From Pedobacter sp. Hv1 (GTDB taxonomy: Bacteria; Bacteroidota; Bacteroidia; Sphingobacteriales; Sphingobacteriaceae), in the NCBI RefSeq assembly GCF_001412215.1, contig NZ_LLWP01000004.1:798346-862345 (forward strand): 64,000 nucleotides of DNA, given 5' to 3'. The notes under the pieces are model-generated. The model made no database searches. It saw nothing but the letters and a program-made list of their open reading frames with translations, and was not told the origin of the DNA. Below, one piece after another: positions 18,060-26,929 of the stretch (the first letter of the stretch is position 1; the number at the start of each line of letters is the position of its first letter). Position numbers and translations under genes: made by a program.

Positions 18060-19730
18060 TTATTTGTTGATCTGCAATGATTTTTCTTCTGCTCCTGCTA
18101 AAAATTCTGTTTTTACTTTTGCTTTCGATACATCTAAGCCCGAAGTTTTAATTCCACTATTTCTATCTCCACTAATTCTGAATAACAGTTGCGCATTATT
18201 GTAATTGACATTTTTGAAGCTGATGTCGTTTCCATTTTGGATATTGATCAATGGATTAACCTCGGTTGCAATTAAATTGATATTGGTTAAACTTACATTT
18301 TTAGCTTCTTGGATATCTATTCCCTCTTGGGCTTTGATACTTAGATCGGCCAAAGTGATGTTACTGATACTCAACTCGGGTAAGCCTCTAATAAATACCG
18401 CTTTCGATGCCCCATCGCAAACAACGTTGCTAATATGGAAATCTTTAAAAACAGGTGTTTCTTCGGTTACGGGTAACAATTGAATTTTTGGTGCATCTCT
18501 TTTTTCGCCAGTTAAAGGCACTGGGTCTACTGCTGCATAATACATATCAAATAAAATCGCTTCGCCAATAATGTCTTTCATATTGATATTTTTAACAAAG
18601 ATCTTTTCTACTACGCCACCTCTACCACGTGTTGTTTTAAAACGTAAGCCTATGTCTGTACCTATAAACGAACAATCGTACACAAAAATATTTTTTGCTC
18701 CACCAGACATCTCACTTCCAATTACAAATCCACCATGTGCATGGTAAACGGTACTGTTTCTGATGATTACATTTTCTGTTGGCATTCCACGTTTTCTACC
18801 TGCAGCATCGCGACCAGATTTGATACAAATTCCATCATCACCCACATCGAAAGTACTGCCCTCTATCAATACGTTTTTACACGATTCGATATCGATACCA
18901 TCTCCATTTTGAGCATACCAAGGATTTTTAGCATATATATTTCTAACGGTAAGGTCTTCGCACATTAGTGGATGAATATTCCAAGCTGGAGAATTCTGAA
19001 AGGTAACACCTTCTAACAAAATCCTTTTACAACCTGTAAACACCAATAGATTTGGGCGTAAGAAATCTTTAATCGAATTGTAAAACTCTGGAGTTTTATC
19101 AGGAGTAATCTCTCCTGGATTTTTCATTTTAGATCCTTTAAAAGTCTTCTCTGTTGGGTACCAGGTCTTTTTATCTTCACTGATTAAACCACCAGATGCC
19201 ACTAATCTTTTCCATTGGCTTTCTGTTAATTTATCTTTTTTAACCATTCGCCAAGCATCGCCAGCACCATCTACAATTCCGAAACCAGTAACCGCTATAT
19301 TTTGTTGGTTGGTTGCCCATATTGGCGATTGGTTGCGCATTTGTGGCAAACCCTCCCAATTGCTGGCTACCAATGGATATTGATCGAAATCTTTGGTAAA
19401 CTGAAGGATTGCATTTTTTTGCAAGTGTAGGTTTACATTACTTTTCAATTCAATTGGGCCTGTTAACCATAAACCTTTTGGAACCAAAACTACACCACCT
19501 CCTTTTTTATTACAAGCAATAATGGCATCGTTAATGCTTTTGGTATTTAGGGTAACTCCATCACTTTTAGCACCAAATTTGATAATATTTAAAGTATCGG
19601 CCTTAAACAATGTTTTAGCCACAACAGGCAAGTTACTGAACGAGTAAGGTTGTTTTTGGGCATTAGATAGAAACGGACTTGCAAGGAGCAGAAGCGTGAA
19701 GATAGTTGGAACTATTTTTTTCATGTTCAT
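18060..19730 (-). CDS. GH28 polygalacturonase
   Basis: A 556-residue secreted right-handed beta-helix glycosidase. The GH28 catalytic acids are Asp277 (NGDGID) and Asp298/Asp299 (GDDGICIKSG), with the His332-Gly-Gly segment and the RFK motif at 363-365. The large N-terminal part and DGAGDAW insertion resemble exo-acting bacterial polygalacturonases. It leads the GH28-GH105-PL10 unit and has its own predicted promoter and operator (19804-19868). The start codon could be 19730 or 19724; both leave the signal peptide intact. Confidence 0.93.
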   Translation of the reverse strand: MNMKKIVPTIFTLLLLASPFLSNAQKQPYSFSNLPVVAKTLFKADTLNIIKFGAKSDGVTLNTKSINDAIIACNKKGGGVVLVPKGLWLTGPIELKSNVNLHLQKNAILQFTKDFDQYPLVASNWEGLPQMRNQSPIWATNQQNIAVTGFGIVDGAGDAWRMVKKDKLTESQWKRLVASGGLISEDKKTWYPTEKTFKGSKMKNPGEITPDKTPEFYNSIKDFLRPNLLVFTGCKRILLEGVTFQNSPAWNIHPLMCEDLTVRNIYAKNPWYAQNGDGIDIESCKNVLIEGSTFDVGDDGICIKSGRDAAGRKRGMPTENVIIRNSTVYHAHGGFVIGSEMSGGAKNIFVYDCSFIGTDIGLRFKTTRGRGGVVEKIFVKNINMKDIIGEAILFDMYYAAVDPVPLTGEKRDAPKIQLLPVTEETPVFKDFHISNVVCDGASKAVFIRGLPELSISNITLADLSIKAQEGIDIQEAKNVSLTNINLIATEVNPLINIQNGNDISFKNVNYNNAQLLFRISGDRNSGIKTSGLDVSKAKVKTEFLAGAEEKSLQINK

Positions 19731-19799
19731 ATGTACGGCTTATATTGGTTTAAAAAACAGCTTTGCCAAGTATTTTAATTCGCAATGCTGGTTATTCGT

Positions 19800-19814
19800 T
19801 TAACAAGTCTACAT
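19800..19814 (-). promoter_or_regulatory. Candidate GH28 promoter block with -7 box TAGACTTG
   Basis: The minus-strand block ATGTAGACTTGTTAA is identical to the one at 32072-32086 upstream of susC. TAGACTTG (19804-19811) is one mismatch from TAnnTTTG. It lies 45 nt downstream of the putative operator. The predicted leader is about 70 nt. Confidence 0.6.
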
Positions 19815-19856
19815 AGTTTTAAACAGGAATGGAACTAAAAGCCAGAAAATAACTAT

Positions 19857-19868
19857 GCAATCGTTACC
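19857..19868 (-). promoter_or_regulatory. Putative LacI-type operator upstream of GH28
   Basis: GCAATCGTTACC (plus-strand reading) differs at one base from the core shared by uxaB and susC. The extended CGAsAACGT half seen at the other two sites is missing. The spacing to the -7 box is the same 45 nt. Confidence 0.6.
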
Positions 19869-19924
19869 ATTTTTTAGTTATTGGTTGGTTCATCATTATT
19901 GGCAAGAATAAACTCAGATTTAGA

Positions 19925-21541
19925 TCAATTGATACGAAACCAATCGAAATCTGCATAACCAGAATCGTTTGTTTGTTGTTCTCTTACACAGAATAAACCA
20001 ACTTTAGCGCCAATCCATTTGCCTGGTTCTGCCTGAAAAACATCATTTACCTTGATAAAGGTCTGCCCATCTAAGCTGTAACTGAACTGACATTTGGCTC
20101 CTTTGCTTACAGTTACCCTTAACTGAACTTCTTTTGAATTCAATTTGGTTAATATTTCTTCTTTTTCAGCTTTACCTTTATCGGCCGACTTACAGGTAGT
20201 ATACACTAGATATAGCCCATCTTTTTTACTTTTTATGGCGATGTTGGCATAACTCAAACCCGCAACAATGAGCCCTGTTTTTTCATTTTCTAACTTGGTA
20301 TTTGGTGTAAAGCTCAGTTTTGTGGTTACCGTAAATTGTTCTGTTGGAAATTTCTGCAGCAACAAATTAGGCACTTCCCAATAGTTTTTGGCACTATCTG
20401 GCATTTTTACCGAATACAAACGTAAAGCTCCTTTTGTAGGGTTTAAAAAAGACCAAGTAGCAGACGGATTGGCTTGCCATTGCCACTGTAAACCTAAATT
20501 TACATCGTTAAACTCATCAGATTCGGCAGGTGTGACAATTGGAACAGGTTTTACAATGGTAGGTTTTTTATAAGTTAAAACAGGCTCTCCAATCCCATCG
20601 CCATCAGCATCTATCCCAATTACCGGCCAATTGTTGATCCATTTCATCGGTTGCAAATGCATTACCCTGCCATAAGCCTCTTTATCCTGAAAATGCAAAA
20701 ACCAATCTTCGCCACTTGGTGTATCTACCCATGCGCCTTGGTGCGGACCATTGATTGGAGATTTACCTTGATCCATTACTACTTTACGCTCGTAAGGACC
20801 ATATACATTTTTAGAACGCAATACCAATTGCCAGCCCGTAGCTACACCACCAGCTGGAGCAAAAATATAATAGTAGCTATTGCGCTTGTAAAACTTTGGT
20901 CCTTCTATGGTTGGATCTAATTCGTGCCCATCGTAAACCAATTTACCTTCATCAATTACTTTATTGCCTGCTGCATTCATCTTTTTAACTACGATGATAC
21001 TTTTAATGCCTGCCCTACTTCCAGCATAACCATGTACCAAATACACTTTTCCATCTTCATCCCACAGCGGACAAGGGTCGATCAATCCTTTACCTGCTTC
21101 TACCAAAACAGGCTCAGACCAAGGTCCTGCTGCATTTTTTGCTTTGGTTAAATAGATTCCAAAATCTGGATCTGGATAATAGATATAAAACTCGCCTTTA
21201 TAAAAACGAATGGCTGGTGCCCAAACGCCATTGCCATGTTGTGTTTTGGAAAAATGCTCAAATGGTGGTTGTCTTTTTAAAGCATGACCGATAATTGTCC
21301 AATTGACCAGATCTTTTGAATGTAAAATGGGTAATCCAGGTACTGCATCAAAACTAGAAGAAACCATGTAAAAATCATCACCTACCCTTATGGCATCAGG
21401 ATCAGAATAATCTGCATCTAACACTGGATTTTTATATTTTCCGTTGCCCAAATCGGCTACCCAAACCTTAGAGATAGCTGGTTTTTGAGCAAATACGGAG
21501 AGGCTGCATAATAGAAGAAAGGTAAGTGCTTTTATTTTCAT
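19925..21541 (-). CDS. GH43 glycosidase with C-terminal beta-sandwich domain
   Basis: A 538-residue secreted family 43 protein. The five-bladed propeller carries the expected acids: Asp47 (YSDPD, base), Asp155 (GLIDPCP) and Glu213 (TIEGPKF, acid). Residues from about 345 form a concanavalin-like domain of the kind found at the end of beta-xylosidase/arabinofuranosidase family members. In this locus it probably trims arabinose or xylose side chains of pectin. It is the last gene of the susC-to-GH43 run, 48 nt below the first CE8 gene and upstream of the GH28 promoter. Confidence 0.87.
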   Translation of the reverse strand: MKIKALTFLLLCSLSVFAQKPAISKVWVADLGNGKYKNPVLDADYSDPDAIRVGDDFYMVSSSFDAVPGLPILHSKDLVNWTIIGHALKRQPPFEHFSKTQHGNGVWAPAIRFYKGEFYIYYPDPDFGIYLTKAKNAAGPWSEPVLVEAGKGLIDPCPLWDEDGKVYLVHGYAGSRAGIKSIIVVKKMNAAGNKVIDEGKLVYDGHELDPTIEGPKFYKRNSYYYIFAPAGGVATGWQLVLRSKNVYGPYERKVVMDQGKSPINGPHQGAWVDTPSGEDWFLHFQDKEAYGRVMHLQPMKWINNWPVIGIDADGDGIGEPVLTYKKPTIVKPVPIVTPAESDEFNDVNLGLQWQWQANPSATWSFLNPTKGALRLYSVKMPDSAKNYWEVPNLLLQKFPTEQFTVTTKLSFTPNTKLENEKTGLIVAGLSYANIAIKSKKDGLYLVYTTCKSADKGKAEKEEILTKLNSKEVQLRVTVSKGAKCQFSYSLDGQTFIKVNDVFQAEPGKWIGAKVGLFCVREQQTNDSGYADFDWFRIN

Positions 21542-21589
21542 GATTTGATCAGTGAGATTTTTTATGAATTCAGAAACAGAATGGTCAAA

Positions 21590-22534
21590 TTATTTCGGTA
21601 GCCAAGCGGTTCTTCCAGCAAAAATATTTTTAAGGGTATATGCTTTTGCCTCTTTTTTGCTGAGTTGTTTTGACCAATCTATCCTACTCTCTTTTACAAA
21701 ACCAGGTCCAGAAGATCCATATTCTGCATAAAAGGTGGTTTCATGGTTTTTATTTTCGTTCCATACATGCCATCCCACTGGTAAAATATGTGCACTCATT
21801 TCTGTATTGATGAATACTGTTTTGGCATAAGGTCGCCACGGTCTACCTAGGTATACTTTTTGAAATGCTGGATCAGCTGTTAATTTACAGTTCAAAAACA
21901 CAAAACCATAAGGCTGGGCTTGGGTGGTTGAGGCTGCTGTAATGTACGAGTTCTTTTTACTGTGGATATGGCAACGTTCGAAAACTACGGTTGCTGCACC
22001 AAAAATAAAATCGGTGGTTCCTTCGATATAACAATCTACATAATACTGCCTACTGGTATCTGCCGATGGGAAAAGCGTGTCTTGATTGCCCAAGATCTTG
22101 CAATTTTTAATCACTACCCGATCCGCTTCTACATGTAAAGCTACGGCCTGACCAACGGGGCCTGCTGCATTTTCGAAAGTGAGGTTTTCGGCCTTAAAAT
22201 CATTTCCCTGTACCAATACTGTATGCGAGGTATAGGTATTTATTCCTCCTTTTCCAGAATAATCATCATAAGTAATAATGGTTTTGTCTTTGTCTTCGCC
22301 AATTAATGAAATCTTAGATTTTTGAGCAGGAATAACCAATTTCTCTTTATAAATTCCGTTTTTAATATAAATAGGCACTTGTACCTCTGATAAATCCCTC
22401 ACTGCATTTACAGCTTCCTGAATAGTCTGATAATTGCCACTCCCATCTTTTGCTACCGTTAAAGACTTAGGGTAAGTTTGGGCATTGACTGAAACAGCTG
22501 TGGCAAGAAATAAGATGATGGTAAGTGTTTTCAT
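21590..22534 (-). CDS. CE8 pectin methylesterase (first of two)
   Basis: A 314-residue secreted beta-helix pectinesterase. Motifs: Gln129 in GQAVAL, Gln151-Asp152 in QDTLF, Asp175 in DFIFG and Arg231/Trp233 in LGRPW. It removes methyl groups from homogalacturonan, which prepares it for PL10 and GH28. A second CE8 gene lies 115 bp upstream on the same strand. The gap between them holds a GGGAATAG word-type repeat. Confidence 0.93.
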   Translation of the reverse strand: MKTLTIILFLATAVSVNAQTYPKSLTVAKDGSGNYQTIQEAVNAVRDLSEVQVPIYIKNGIYKEKLVIPAQKSKISLIGEDKDKTIITYDDYSGKGGINTYTSHTVLVQGNDFKAENLTFENAAGPVGQAVALHVEADRVVIKNCKILGNQDTLFPSADTSRQYYVDCYIEGTTDFIFGAATVVFERCHIHSKKNSYITAASTTQAQPYGFVFLNCKLTADPAFQKVYLGRPWRPYAKTVFINTEMSAHILPVGWHVWNENKNHETTFYAEYGSSGPGFVKESRIDWSKQLSKKEAKAYTLKNIFAGRTAWLPK

Positions 22535-22539
22535 TGTAG

Positions 22540-22649
22540 GAGGAAATGGGGAATAGTTAGTAGTAAATAGGGAATGGGAAATAGGTAATAGAAAATAGAT
22601 ATTTTAGTAATTGACTCTGGACTAAGGACTATTGACTTCAGACTAAAGG
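22540..22649. repeat. Short GGGAATAG word-type repeat between the CE8 genes
   Basis: The gap holds GGGGAATAG, GGGAATGGG and GGTAATAGAAAATAG words like those at 7280-7610, followed by GACTCTGGACTAAGGACT words. No gene or terminator is recognised. Confidence 0.5.
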
Positions 22650-23627
22650 CTACTCTTTCGGGTTCCAGCCATTTAAAATTTTAAGCAAGCTATATTCTTG
22701 AATTGTGGTTTCATTTAATTGATGCGACCAAGCTACACGTCCTTTAAGGTTTGCCCCCGGACCAGTATTTTGATATTCGGCATAAAATGCTGTTTTTTCA
22801 TTCGTGGTTTTACCCCAATTGTCCCATCCTTCTGCTTTGATCATTTTACCCAAATCGCATTGGATAAATACTGCCTTTGCATAAGGTCGCCACGGACGGC
22901 CTAAATAATAAGAACCCTCTGGTGCATCTCCAGTAATCTTACTCTTGATAAACACATAGCCATATTTAGAAGTATCTGGTGAAGAAGAAGCCGTAATATA
23001 ACCTGCTTTTTTACAGAAGATTTCACACTCTTCAAACACCGCAGTTGACGAACCAAAAATAAAATCTACCGTACCTTCTATATAACATTTGTAATAGTAT
23101 TGCCTGCTGGCATAACCGTAGGTATAAAGTGTATCTTGAAACCCTAACATCCTGCAATTGGTAAATTTGGCTTTATCGCCAGCAACAAACAAAGCCACGG
23201 CCTGCCCTATGGGGCCTGCTGTATTTTGAAAGGTGATATTCTCTGCTGAAAACTGGCTCCCATAAATATAAAAGCTCGCAGAACCTGAAGTACCTTTTTC
23301 TTCGCCAAATGCATTTTTTCTTTGTGCCCAATCGTCGAAAGTTAAAATGGTTTTTTCTACGCTTTCGCCAATTATTTTTACCATTTGTTTAGAAGCAGAA
23401 AGATTTAACTTCTCTTTGTAAATGCCATTTTTAATCAAAATCGTGGTGGTGGTTTTTCTAAAATCTGGAACGGCATTAATTGCTTCTTGTACTGTTTTAA
23501 AATTACCCGAACCATCGGCTGCTACTACAAAATCGGCAGTTGATTTGAGACTTGATGCATGAGCCATAGTGCCAGTCAGCAATATAACCATTAAACAATA
23601 CAACAGCTTTACTAATCTTTTCTTCAT
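22650..23627 (-). CDS. CE8 pectin methylesterase (second of two)
   Basis: A 325-residue secreted pectinesterase with a signal peptide ending near AHASS. Motifs: Gln142 in GQAVAL, Gln164-Asp165 in QDTLY, Asp188 in DFIFG and a later LGRPW. It is clearly paralogous to the 21590-22534 protein but diverged, so the two may prefer different methylation patterns. It starts 2 nt after the CE12 gene ends upstream, so it is tightly coupled with it. Confidence 0.92.
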   Translation of the reverse strand: MKKRLVKLLYCLMVILLTGTMAHASSLKSTADFVVAADGSGNFKTVQEAINAVPDFRKTTTTILIKNGIYKEKLNLSASKQMVKIIGESVEKTILTFDDWAQRKNAFGEEKGTSGSASFYIYGSQFSAENITFQNTAGPIGQAVALFVAGDKAKFTNCRMLGFQDTLYTYGYASRQYYYKCYIEGTVDFIFGSSTAVFEECEIFCKKAGYITASSSPDTSKYGYVFIKSKITGDAPEGSYYLGRPWRPYAKAVFIQCDLGKMIKAEGWDNWGKTTNEKTAFYAEYQNTGPGANLKGRVAWSHQLNETTIQEYSLLKILNGWNPKE

Positions 23628-23629
23628 GG

Positions 23630-24406
23630 TTATAATTTTTTCATTGCATTAAATACCAATTGTGCAACCGCCATTGCTCCTTCTTTTTGAAAGTGGGTAT
23701 TGTCTTTTTGTCCATCTGGATACCCTTGATACAGTCCCTTCTCAAAATTCATAAAGTATTTTGAAGTTACCTCTGCTTGACCTTTTGCCGTAAATGCATT
23801 GATAGACAATTGTGTGAGATCGATCAATTGTACATTCAGTTCTTTAGCTACTGCTTTTACCGCATTTGGATATTCGCCATGTACATTACTTAGCTTACCG
23901 TCTTTCCACGGATAATTTCTATTTACCGGTGTAATCAAAATGGGTATTGCGCCCTTTTCTCTAGTCTGATTGACATACAACCTCAAATATTCTTTATAAC
24001 CCGTAATATTTACATAACGTTCTGGCTTATCAACCGCAGCATCATTATGCCCAAATTGGATCATTACGATATCGTCCTTTTTTAAAGCTTTGTAAACTTC
24101 GGCCCATCTGCCTTCTTCAAAAAAAGTACGTGTGCTTCTTCCTCCCCTAGCTTTATCAACAACCAAAACGCTATCTGTCTTGATCAGCTTTTTAACCAAA
24201 TTTAAACTGTCTTTTTTAAAGAAAGGTTGAAAAACCTGTCCCCAACCATTTAATGGAAATTTCTTTTCTAAGTAACCAGAATCTAAAGTATAATCTGCCA
24301 CCGTAGAATCGCCTATTAAAAAAAGTTGTGTATGTTTTTTAGGTGCTTGAAATGCCAACAGACTTATGGCAATACCTAGAAATAAGGGTTTAAAAACGGC
24401 ATTCAT
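23630..24406 (-). CDS. GDSL-type rhamnogalacturonan acetylesterase (CE12), first copy
   Basis: A 258-residue SGNH hydrolase. Block I has nucleophile Ser34 in IGDSTVADY, block III has Asn121 in FGHND, and the DxxH pair is in DNTHF near the C-terminus. It resembles rhamnogalacturonan acetylesterases of family CE12 (YesT/RhgT type). A hydrophobic N-terminus suggests export. It would remove acetyl groups from the pectin backbone. A second copy lies 31 nt upstream. Confidence 0.9.
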   Translation of the reverse strand: MNAVFKPLFLGIAISLLAFQAPKKHTQLFLIGDSTVADYTLDSGYLEKKFPLNGWGQVFQPFFKKDSLNLVKKLIKTDSVLVVDKARGGRSTRTFFEEGRWAEVYKALKKDDIVMIQFGHNDAAVDKPERYVNITGYKEYLRLYVNQTREKGAIPILITPVNRNYPWKDGKLSNVHGEYPNAVKAVAKELNVQLIDLTQLSINAFTAKGQAEVTSKYFMNFEKGLYQGYPDGQKDNTHFQKEGAMAVAQLVFNAMKKL

Positions 24407-24437
24407 TTGCTTTAAATTTTGTGGTTACAAAATATGC

Positions 24438-25187
24438 TTAGTTGGCAATTAAATATTTAGCCAATGGACTCTTTGTTTCTTTAATCCCTTCTACAACAAG
24501 ACTGGCAACTTTTTTTGCTCCTTCAGGATTTAAATGGGTATCATCTTTTTTTCCAGTAGGATAGTTAACATGACCTGAATCAACATATAGAAATAATTTT
24601 TTAGAGGGTTCATCTCCTAGCCCAACAATCAATTTTTCGGTTTTGCGCTGCATGTCAATTAAAGGGATGTGTAACGAATCGGCTAATTTCCTCACCACAT
24701 CTGGATAACCTTTATGAGTATCGCCAAAAACACCATTTTTAAAACTACGGCGGGCAATAGGTGTCAATAAAATTGGATTGGCCTTTTTGGCTTGAGTTTC
24801 TTGGATGTATTTGATCAGGTTGGATTTGTATTCGGCCAACGAAGTTCCGATTTCTGGTTTGTCAATTTTCTCATCGTTGTGTCCAAACTCTATCAATACA
24901 TAATCTCCTGCTTTCAATTCTTTTAAAACAGCCTCCCATCTTTTTTCATTGATAAAAGATTTGGTACTTCTTCCGTTTAATGCCCTATTGTCTATTTTAA
25001 CTTCTTTATTAAAAAAAGGGGCAAATTCCATTCCCCATCCGGTTTCTGGATAAGCTTTGGCCTGTTTATTGGCTGCTGTAGAATCGCCAACAATAAATAC
25101 GGTAATCACTTCTTTTTTAATCAAGGTAAAAGACATCAAGGTTAAAAAACTAAGGAAAAATAAGTATTTGATCTTTTTTAATTGCAT
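24438..25187 (-). CDS. GDSL-type rhamnogalacturonan acetylesterase (CE12), second copy
   Basis: A 249-residue SGNH hydrolase with Ser36 in VGDSTAAN, GWGMEF, FGHNDEK and DDTHLNPEG. A hydrophobic N-terminal helix suggests export. It is a diverged paralogue of the neighbouring CE12 gene. A hairpin with a T run (25207-25238) separates it from the surface lipoprotein gene, so its expression may depend on read-through. Confidence 0.9.
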   Translation of the reverse strand: MQLKKIKYLFFLSFLTLMSFTLIKKEVITVFIVGDSTAANKQAKAYPETGWGMEFAPFFNKEVKIDNRALNGRSTKSFINEKRWEAVLKELKAGDYVLIEFGHNDEKIDKPEIGTSLAEYKSNLIKYIQETQAKKANPILLTPIARRSFKNGVFGDTHKGYPDVVRKLADSLHIPLIDMQRKTEKLIVGLGDEPSKKLFLYVDSGHVNYPTGKKDDTHLNPEGAKKVASLVVEGIKETKSPLAKYLIAN

Positions 25188-25206
25188 GGATTTCGTTTTA
25201 AAGCAA

Positions 25207-25238
25207 AAAAAAGATGAGGCTTAAACCCCATCTTTTTT
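25207..25238 (-). terminator. Intrinsic terminator or attenuator after the susCD-lipoprotein genes
   Basis: On the minus strand a stem of about 10-12 bp (25207-25219 with 25227-25238, one bulge) is followed by about eight T residues. It lies between the surface lipoprotein stop codon (25252) and the CE12 start (25187). It probably reduces transcription into the esterase genes while keeping SusCD high. Confidence 0.7.
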
Positions 25239-25251
25239 ATTTTTCATTTGA

Positions 25252-26910
25252 TTAATAAGCCCATCTAGGGTCGCCCAAGGCAATGCTTGTGCTACTAGCT
25301 GTTCTTAAACTAGATCCAACTGGCAATGTAAACGAAGTTGTCGCCCCCGTCCAGCCTAAATCTATGGTTTGGTTTGCCGTTTGGGTTACCGTTGACGGGA
25401 ATGTCAGACCAACATTCCCTGTCAAGGCGTTATACAAACCAAATGTATTATTGTAAGAAAAAGTTGTAGTTACACCTGCACCACTCGAACGTAAAGCCGC
25501 AGCTTGTACAGTACCAGATTTTGGTGTGTTGGCTACAATACTGTTCTGTAGACTAAAATTAACTGGGTTGGCATTGGCATCTAGTAAGGCATATTTAGCA
25601 TTACCACCAAAACCATTAAATGTAGAGTAACTGATGTTAACCGTTGGCACAACCGCACCAGCGTAGGTAGTACTTGCAGTAACTAAACCCGGACCAGCAT
25701 TGTAAAAAGTAGATTTTGATACCGTTAAAGTATTAAACTCTAATTTATTTAAGTGGAAGGTATAATAGTTTGAACCTCCGTTTGCACCCATGTCAAACAC
25801 CACAGAATTATTTACCGTAATGTTGCCAATTTTAAAGTCTCTTGCGGCAGTACCTCTATCGGCACGTAAAAACGCTGTAGTAGCGCCATGTACTATACAA
25901 TTGTCTACCACTATATTGGTAAAGGTTGCCGCCGATCCGTTGGCAGCCTGAGAACCAATTAGGTTTAAGAAATAAAGTGCTGCACCAGCTGTTCCGTCTA
26001 AATCAATACCTGATAGAATGATCCCCGCACCAGTTCCTTCCAAATCAAATTCTTTGTAATTCACTTTCGTATCTTCTGGATTACCTGAAGTAGATTTAAG
26101 GGTAATTGTTTTTGCAGTAATAAAGGTAGCTAAGGCAGTTAAATTATATGTCCCCGGATTTAGGCCGATTACCGCCCCATTTGCAGCGCTTGCAATTGTT
26201 GCAGCTAAATCATCAGTTGGCGAAATTTTAACCGTATAAGCAGTTGCAGGGCTTGTAGTAAAGGTAACATTACCTTTATTTTTGGTTCCTGCCAGCAATT
26301 CTGCAGTATATTTTAAACCTCCAGTTAAACCAGAGATTGTTTTTAGGCCTGCTGTTAAATCTCCCGCACTTAAAGTAGTAGTAATTGCAGTACCTGTTTC
26401 TGGCGTTAGTTTAATGCTGCTCAAGCCTGTTTCACTTGTAAAACGAAGTGTAACGCTATTTTCTTTAATCTCTGCATCACGAACAGCTAAAAACAGCTGT
26501 GTTCCTGTTAGTGTAAATGATGAGCTGATCACATATTTCGACTCTGGCTGATCTTCAAAAGCATTGGCCTTGATGCGCACAAAATACGGGGTTCTTACTT
26601 CAATATTATCATCTGTAACGGTAATGCCAGCAGTATCCACAACTTTCGAAAATGCAATGGTACCAAATGCCTGATCTTTTGAAAAGTCTACCGTATACTT
26701 TAAGGCTTTGCCTGTTGCAAAAATTGGAACTGCCCATTTAATTTTCGCCGAATTGGCTCCAGCAGCAATGTTAATATCACTTGCCTTAAAAATTCTAGGC
26801 GCTGCCAAGGTCTCTTCATCATTCTTTTTACAAGCGCCTATTAGCAGTACCATTGCCAACAGCAAAAGTAGCTTTGTGCTTGTGTTATGGATTATATTTT
26901 TAATTAACAT
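25252..26910 (-). CDS. Surface glycan-binding lipoprotein with beta-helix (DUF4957/DUF5123 type)
   Basis: A 552-residue lipoprotein. From the ATG at 26910 the signal ends in LLIGAC, and an upstream ATG at 26943 would overlap susD. The N-terminal half has two fibronectin-like beta-sandwich domains (about 40-220). The second half is a right-handed beta-helix rich in Asn ladders (NNSVVFD, SKSTFYN) ending in the LGDPRW segment, as in DUF4957/DUF5123 proteins next to SusCD in pectin loci. It has no recognisable catalytic residues. I infer that it captures pectic glycans on the outer surface for the SusCD complex. Confidence 0.82.
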   Translation of the reverse strand: MLIKNIIHNTSTKLLLLLAMVLLIGACKKNDEETLAAPRIFKASDINIAAGANSAKIKWAVPIFATGKALKYTVDFSKDQAFGTIAFSKVVDTAGITVTDDNIEVRTPYFVRIKANAFEDQPESKYVISSSFTLTGTQLFLAVRDAEIKENSVTLRFTSETGLSSIKLTPETGTAITTTLSAGDLTAGLKTISGLTGGLKYTAELLAGTKNKGNVTFTTSPATAYTVKISPTDDLAATIASAANGAVIGLNPGTYNLTALATFITAKTITLKSTSGNPEDTKVNYKEFDLEGTGAGIILSGIDLDGTAGAALYFLNLIGSQAANGSAATFTNIVVDNCIVHGATTAFLRADRGTAARDFKIGNITVNNSVVFDMGANGGSNYYTFHLNKLEFNTLTVSKSTFYNAGPGLVTASTTYAGAVVPTVNISYSTFNGFGGNAKYALLDANANPVNFSLQNSIVANTPKSGTVQAAALRSSGAGVTTTFSYNNTFGLYNALTGNVGLTFPSTVTQTANQTIDLGWTGATTSFTLPVGSSLRTASSTSIALGDPRWAY

Positions 26911-26929
26911 ACAATTGTTTTTTAGATAA

